NCBI GenBank assembly: GCA_032718475.1
Contig: JAUCBJ010000279.1
Location: forward strand, 1-21,059
Direction: 5' to 3'
Length of the DNA: 21,059 nucleotides
Origin: Nemertoderma westbladi
Taxonomy: Eukaryota > Xenacoelomorpha > Nemertodermatida > Nemertodermatidae
The notes under the pieces are model-generated. The model had not been told where the DNA came from, did not search any database, and saw only the letters and a list, made by a program, of their open reading frames with translations. Positions within the stretch are counted from its first letter, which is position 1; each line of letters begins with the position of its first letter. The position numbers and the translations under genes are program-made. Shown here in pieces: positions 16,872-21,059 of this stretch.

Positions 16872-18428
16872 AGTCATAACACGCTTTACCTTTGTACTCC
16901 AAAGTATATCAATTGCGATCTATGTGAAACATCTGTTTAACCCGGTCGACATGGTAACTCGTTTTTATATTTAACCTCAATCAGCTCAGCTTTGGACCAA
17001 GTAGTTGATTTGAGAGTTTTTTCAGTTAATATTCAGTACTGTACTGCTGTAGTTATAATATAGACTTGAAATACTGTATATAGATTTAATCAACTCCATT
17101 CACATGTGGTTACAGGCAAGTTCGAGTGTATGGCTTACTGTATATTCTATGTGATGATGGAGTTTGAAGTGTGTATATATCGTCTCTGTCTTGAAAGAAC
17201 ACAAAGCGACATATTTTTCAAAAACCACTTTTTTTTTGTTTCGGACTATTTAGAGCGGCCTCTACCGATCTATCGCGGTCTCGAAGGCTCAAAATCAACG
17301 GTTTAGAAATTATAGGGCTGACCATAACAACTCAAGCGACAAATTTAGGTTGATCTAATGGTAATGCCTATTTTTTTATAACAACCTAAGCGACAACTTT
17401 TTATGTATATTTCCATAGTGATCATTGGACTATCCAATGGAATAACACAATAAGGCCATTGTATTATAGTGGGAATTTCGAATCGTATAATTTTATATTT
17501 ATTGGATTAGGCCTACTGTGTTTGTATGTGTTTTATGCTGCATAGTGAAACTTTAAATACATTACAAACGAATTATTAGTTATGTACAGTATGTCGAAGT
17601 TAAAATTACTGATCTAAGTGACAACACTCCTTAACGATATTGCGAGTACTATGAGCCGGCAAGCTGAAAATGAGGAAATAATGTGAAACAACCTGTAAAA
17701 AAATATCCCATTCGAAACCGTTGCAACACTTGGGAACGGTGTACTGTACAACATGAGGTGGTAATAAGGTAACTGTTTCAAGTATTACTATTGAGCCGAT
17801 GGAAATAGGAAAAACATAAATAAAAACACAAATAAAAAAAACTGTCACGTAAGTTCAAGTTCTTATGAAAAACCCTAATCCAGCGTTTGAGTTGTTTTTC
17901 AAAGTTATAATTGGAACTTAAGTTGTTTAAAAAAAACAGAAAATAGCAGGAAAAACAACATAAGCGCCAAATTGTGCACAAAAGTCAATATTGTGGAGTA
18001 AAAGATGCACATATGAAACTTTAACATTACAGGTCGAAAGTATAAACAAACAGTGCTGGACATATTTGTCGAAAACACAATAAAAAATAACCAAAATCAG
18101 AATTTTAAGCAAAAAATCGTCGTTCCTGACCAATTTTGATTTTGGCGGATATGTATGTAATAGAACGAATAAGACTAATTTACATTTAAATAAGGAAACA
18201 TTGTAAAGGTAGAAACGGCACAGGCGAGTGCAATTTGTAGATAGCATACCGCAGTACAGTACTGTAGCTTTGTTATCCTTTTACTGGTAGTGGGACCGGC
18301 TGACCGGTAATGTTATACAGTACCGGTACTACAGTAATCCCAGACAGAATACTGAATACTGTAATAAGAATCAGAGCCTCCATCAGTCTATAGCTGACTA
18401 TCTGTCCACGGAAATATGAAACAATCCG
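16872..18428. other. intergenic region between the minisatellite and COX17
   Basis: AT-rich, with several minus-strand frames of 60-106 aa (17606-18247) that are Phe/Leu/Cys-rich products of A-rich plus-strand DNA and match nothing I recognise. A short imperfect duplication, ACAAC(C)TCAAGCGACAA, occurs near 17328 and 17381. The COX17 promoter lies at the right edge; ACAGTACCGGTACTACAG is at 18315-18332. Confidence 0.5.
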
Positions 18429-18662
18429 ATGGATGCTAGAAATGGTAAACATCAACCCGAAACTTCGAAATCAACCAAGTCTGCAAATACAAATCCCGGC
18501 GTCGCTGTCGACAGTAAAGGAAAACCCTTGAAGGCGTGTTGTGCCTGTCCCGAAACGAGGAAGAAAAGAGACGAATGTATGATTTATCTAGGAGAAGATA
18601 ATTGTCAGGAATTTATTGAGGACCATAAAACCTGTTTACGGAAACTCGGCTTCAAGATTTGA
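18429..18662 (+). CDS. COX17: cytochrome c oxidase copper chaperone COX17, intronless
   Basis: The 77-aa protein is the intermembrane-space copper chaperone that passes Cu(I) to SCO1 and COX11 during complex IV assembly. The conserved core covers residues 30-77. KPLKACCAC carries the copper-binding Cys37-Cys38 pair, followed by a twin CX9C fold (Cys40-Cys50 and Cys59-Cys69), which forms the two disulfides made by MIA40/CHCHD4. It ends in the family hallmark LGFKI. The first 29 residues are polar and variable, longer than the human leader (63-aa protein). The first ATG at 18429 is used; no other in-frame ATG precedes the core. The gene is one exon. PRELID1 follows 152 bp downstream on the same strand with no AATAAA between. 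Confidence 0.96.
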   Translation: MDARNGKHQPETSKSTKSANTNPGVAVDSKGKPLKACCACPETRKKRDECMIYLGEDNCQEFIEDHKTCLRKLGFKI

Positions 18663-18814
18663 GGCGAAAGTATTCCTATCCGAATAACCATAACCGGATA
18701 ACTCCTCCTACCTAGGTATACAAATTACAGGAATTACAGAATTAGGTATTCTCGTTCTTGGTTTTCCTTTATCCTTACTACAGTACTAAGACCTGAAGAC
18801 TGCAATTACTGACA
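18663..18814 (+). promoter_or_regulatory. 152-bp COX17-PRELID1 spacer with splice-acceptor-like site
   Basis: The spacer has no AATAAA or ATTAAA. A pyrimidine-rich run (TTCTTGGTTTTCCTTTATCCTTACTACAG, split here as 18755-18770 and 18771-18783) ends in AG at 18782-18783, 31 nt before the PRELID1 ATG. That is the position expected of an acceptor for a 5'-leader intron or for spliced-leader trans-splicing of a downstream cistron. It could equally be chance; the window alone does not decide. Confidence 0.4.
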
Positions 18815-19435
18815 ATGAAGTTCCATGCGGTTTTTACTGCTCTAGAGTTTGACTGGACTCGAGTATTCCCCACTATTTGGTGCCGCTATCCCAATAAGTA
18901 CAGCAAACACGTTGTCTCAGAGGACGTTGTAGATAGAAGAGTTTCCGACGAGAAACTCATAACCAAACGGATCATTAGTAAAACTAGTCCGATACCGAAG
19001 TGGGGCCGTTCCGTGTTCCGTCGCTTACCGAACTACGTATACGTCTTAGAGGAATCAGTGGTGGACTTAAAAGAGCGAACTTTTACAACTTATTCGAGGA
19101 ATATAACTCTACAAGACTACCTCGTAGCGGAAGAGAAATGTTTGTACTCCGTGAGTCAACAGAAGTTTACTGACGTTAGCAAACAGGCATGGATTTATTC
19201 CAACTGCAACGGTTTCGTTCGGGTTTTAGAAGCTTTCGGGATCCGGAAATACAGAAAGAACGCAAAGAAAGCGGAGTTAGGGCTCCTGCAAGTCTTAGAA
19301 GCGAAGTTTAATCCGAAGCAGACGATCAGACAAAGGATACACGATCGTAGCGAGCATTCTAAGGAGTTAGTTAAACAGGCAACTAAATTAGCACTGGAGA
19401 AAACCGCGGAGACCAAAGATAAAGGTCTCAATTAG
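18815..19435 (+). CDS. PRELID1: PRELI/MSF1 domain phosphatidic-acid transfer protein, PRELID1 type, intronless
   Basis: The 206-aa protein is the orthologue of human PRELID1 (219 aa) and yeast Ups1. With TRIAP1/Mdm35 it carries phosphatidic acid across the intermembrane space for cardiolipin synthesis. The PRELI/MSF1 domain fills residues 1 to about 170. Diagnostic blocks are DWTRVFPTIWCRYPNKYSKH (14-33), EDVVDRRV, PKWGRSVF, YVYVLEESVVD and the AWIYSNCNGF strand. The C-terminal tail (about 175-206, KELVKQATKLALEKTAETKD) is a charged Ala/Lys/Glu helix like the LEA-like tail of PRELID1, which argues for PRELID1 over PRELID2 or PRELID3. The start aligns with the family N-terminus. Unlike the human gene it is a single coding exon. 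Poly(A) candidates follow at 19646-19651. Its partner chaperone is not in the window. Confidence 0.93.
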   Translation: MKFHAVFTALEFDWTRVFPTIWCRYPNKYSKHVVSEDVVDRRVSDEKLITKRIISKTSPIPKWGRSVFRRLPNYVYVLEESVVDLKERTFTTYSRNITLQDYLVAEEKCLYSVSQQKFTDVSKQAWIYSNCNGFVRVLEAFGIRKYRKNAKKAELGLLQVLEAKFNPKQTIRQRIHDRSEHSKELVKQATKLALEKTAETKDKGLN

Positions 19436-20335
19436 ACATCCAATTGGCGTAGATTGTTGTGAGATGTAGTGTGAAAAATATCCGCAGAGAGCTAATTAAT
19501 TATTAGTGTTTATTTTCAGTATTTTATTCGAAAATTGAAACATACTTTTCCGTAGCCCATATATATAGTGATGTATGTTAAATATAACCTTATGAGGAAA
19601 GTTAACCCCTTAATTTCAATTTATAGAATACCAAATTTTGATTGCAATAAATACATAAGGAGATATGTTACATTGATTATGTTGGTAAATATTCTATTAC
19701 AAATTATCGATAATGTAGATCTGTTTTTTTTTATTATAATATAAATTTCGACGTAAATATGACATCAATTTTCGAATAAAATTATATACCGGTACTGCAA
19801 GTCGCAATCCATCATGCTGGTGGTCAGTTATTAAAATGCCTAATACTTTATCTTGTGTCGGATTACAAGACTTAAAAGCAAATAGTTCGTCTCAAAGTTT
19901 ATGTTTAATAAAATATATAAAAATTAAATGATAGTCATCATCTTTCATCTTGGCGTTGTTCAATGTTATACACGACAAGCATAACTCTCAAACAGTATTG
20001 TGGTCTATCAAGCGGCACCATCTCATTATTTTACAACCAACACGAAATGTTTTTCTTTTTAATTAAGGAAAATATGTTTTGCTCACTAGAAAGTGAAAGA
20101 GTTGATTAGGGGATGAAAATGTACTACCAGACGGCATACCAGTGAGTGGTTTAAAATCAGATTTGAGTCAGAAACTTTTCTTTGTACAGTACAACTTCCA
20201 GGTAGAGAGAGGCAAGGGAAACAACGCAAGGAGAAATCACGTAAATAACAGCTAATTGCGAGCAAAAATCAAAGTATAACCTTTAAAATTTACTTTGTTA
20301 ATTAGCCGAGATGGCATTTCCAGATATTCCTAACA
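19436..20335. other. PRELID1 3' flank, noncoding
   Basis: AT-rich 3' untranslated and intergenic DNA. AATAAA occurs at 19646-19651 (in GCAATAAATA), about 210 bp past the stop, and further copies near 19775 and 19908. No gene is seen. Confidence 0.55.
19646..19651 (+). terminator. candidate AATAAA poly(A) signal for PRELID1 (or COX17-PRELID1)
   Basis: It is the first AATAAA downstream of both COX17 and PRELID1 on the plus strand. Confidence 0.5.
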
Positions 20336-20360
20336 CCCCCCCCCCCCCCCCCCCCCCCCC
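20336..20360. repeat. C25 homopolymer
   Basis: 25 consecutive C follow CCTAACA. This is the longest homopolymer in the window. It is followed by ACCACTTGCAG, so it also looks like an extreme polypyrimidine tract before an AG. Confidence 0.95.
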
Positions 20361-20402
20361 ACCACTTGCAGGCAAGGTTATTTTATTGGCGGTGAAAATA
20401 AA

Positions 20403-20834
20403 ATGGTTTTTGTCATCCATCAGCATCACTGTCCCGCAGTAGCCCTCCCTACGTGTACCTCGTACCTCTCCAACTGGAAGAGGGCCGGCCCATGGTCTAG
20501 GCCGCCACTACACCCAGGAATCTCCGGGCCACTGCAAATTCCGAAATGGGAAAGTCCGTCTTCTTCTTCTGGAGTAAGGGAACGTGTTGGACAGTTAAGT
20601 AGTGTTCGACATTTTAGATTCGCTGCCTTACAGGTTACAGCATATAGAGAGGAGCCATCCGGAGAACTTAATGAAGCATATTATTATATTTACACTGCCA
20701 GTTTGTCATCTTACAATAAATTTTTTTTTTTAATATTAATGTCATATTTAACGAGTTATCCCTCAAGGCTAGGTATCAACTGTGTTTTGACTCCCGAAGT
20801 TAACATTATTCACATTGAGGGTAGCATTTTATAA
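20403..20834 (+). CDS. unrecognised open frame, possibly an exon or degenerate repeat
   Basis: The 143-codon frame has a GC-rich first half (20403-20640) and an AT-rich second half. The first half is rich in Pro, Ser, His and Trp (for example SYLSNWKRAGPWSRPPLHPG). The frame is open upstream to a CAG at 20369-20371 that follows the C25 tract, so an exon with its acceptor there is conceivable. The minus strand is also open over much of the GC-rich part. I recognise no domain, and the second half (YYIYTASLSSYNKFFFLI) reads like translated noncoding DNA. It could be an exon, a repeat fragment or chance. Confidence 0.15.
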   Translation: MVFVIHQHHCPAVALPTCTSYLSNWKRAGPWSRPPLHPGISGPLQIPKWESPSSSSGVRERVGQLSSVRHFRFAALQVTAYREEPSGELNEAYYYIYTASLSSYNKFFFLILMSYLTSYPSRLGINCVLTPEVNIIHIEGSIL

Positions 20835-21059
20835 TACTGTATGTAGGCCTACTTCAAGTAGCTGTTGTATGGCATGAAAGCTAACTAACAACAATGATGT
20901 AGCTATTCTCTTATTTAGTTTCGCTTGTGAAGGTCGCATTCACGCAATCCATAAACGAACGAACTATGTAAGTATTGTAATCAATTATTATTACTTTGAG
21001 TAAACCCTAACAACATGTGTTCCACATGTCACGGAATTTTAATGAATCTTTCTAAGAAC
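20835..21059. other. right-end noncoding DNA
   Basis: I see no coding region or recognisable element, only an AGGCCTAC word near 20846. Confidence 0.5.

Noticed and set aside
17606-18247. Overlapping minus-strand frames of 67-106 aa rich in Phe, Leu and Cys, resembling small membrane proteins
   Set aside because: They arise from A-rich plus-strand DNA, overlap one another in different frames, and show no initiation context or family motif.

Overview
This is eukaryotic nuclear DNA, most likely from a marine invertebrate animal and probably a deuterostome. It carries spliced and intronless genes with clear metazoan orthologues (APEX1, SLC25A11, ABITRAM, COX17, PRELID1), GT-AG introns, long AT-rich noncoding stretches, long C/G homopolymers and several DNA transposons. 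Noncoding DNA is rich in the palindromic words AGGCCT and ACCGGT. The species cannot be fixed from the window; the taxon is inferred.

Layout from left to right. (1) An intronless SLC25A11 (mitochondrial 2-oxoglutarate/malate carrier) lies on + at 1020-1943. (2) Four coding exons of an APEX1-type apurinic/apyrimidinic endonuclease lie on - between 12076 and 3653. All donor and acceptor phases agree, and the last roughly 100 residues must be encoded to the left of position 1. SLC25A11 therefore appears to sit antisense inside the last visible APEX1 intron. (3) The 6.0-kb APEX1 intron 3 (9903-3872) is a transposon nest. It holds a complete DDE element of 2,981 bp with TTAA target duplications, G-run inverted ends and an intact 561-aa transposase (Kolobok-like, 4447-7427). 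It also holds a LINE/SINE-type 3' tail (7571-7640). Finally it holds a 1,602-bp non-autonomous TTAA element with a perfect 20-bp inverted terminus (8081-9682), into which a 384-bp near-perfect foldback element, also flanked by TTAA, has inserted (8263-8646). (4) Upstream of APEX1 are a tRNA-derived SINE-like repeat (about 12768-13037) and paired C and G homopolymers. (5) An intronless ABITRAM (FAM206A/Simiate) lies on - at 15411-14857. (6) A 12-copy, 52-62-bp G-rich minisatellite spans 16163-16871. (7) COX17 (18429-18662) and a PRELID1/Ups1-type lipid-transfer gene (18815-19435) follow on +, both intronless, only 152 bp apart, with no AATAAA between them and an acceptor-like site just before PRELID1. 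(8) The right end is noncoding apart from one unrecognised open frame (20403-20834).

Three of the five host genes make mitochondrial inner-membrane or intermembrane-space proteins: the carrier, the copper chaperone and the phosphatidic-acid transfer protein. COX17 and PRELID1 both act in the intermembrane space and may share a transcript. APEX1 is a base-excision-repair enzyme and is the only host gene here with visible coding introns. The most unusual parts are the nested set of TTAA-targeting transposons, including one that looks potentially active, the carrier gene nested in the repair-gene intron, and the possible COX17-PRELID1 transcription unit.
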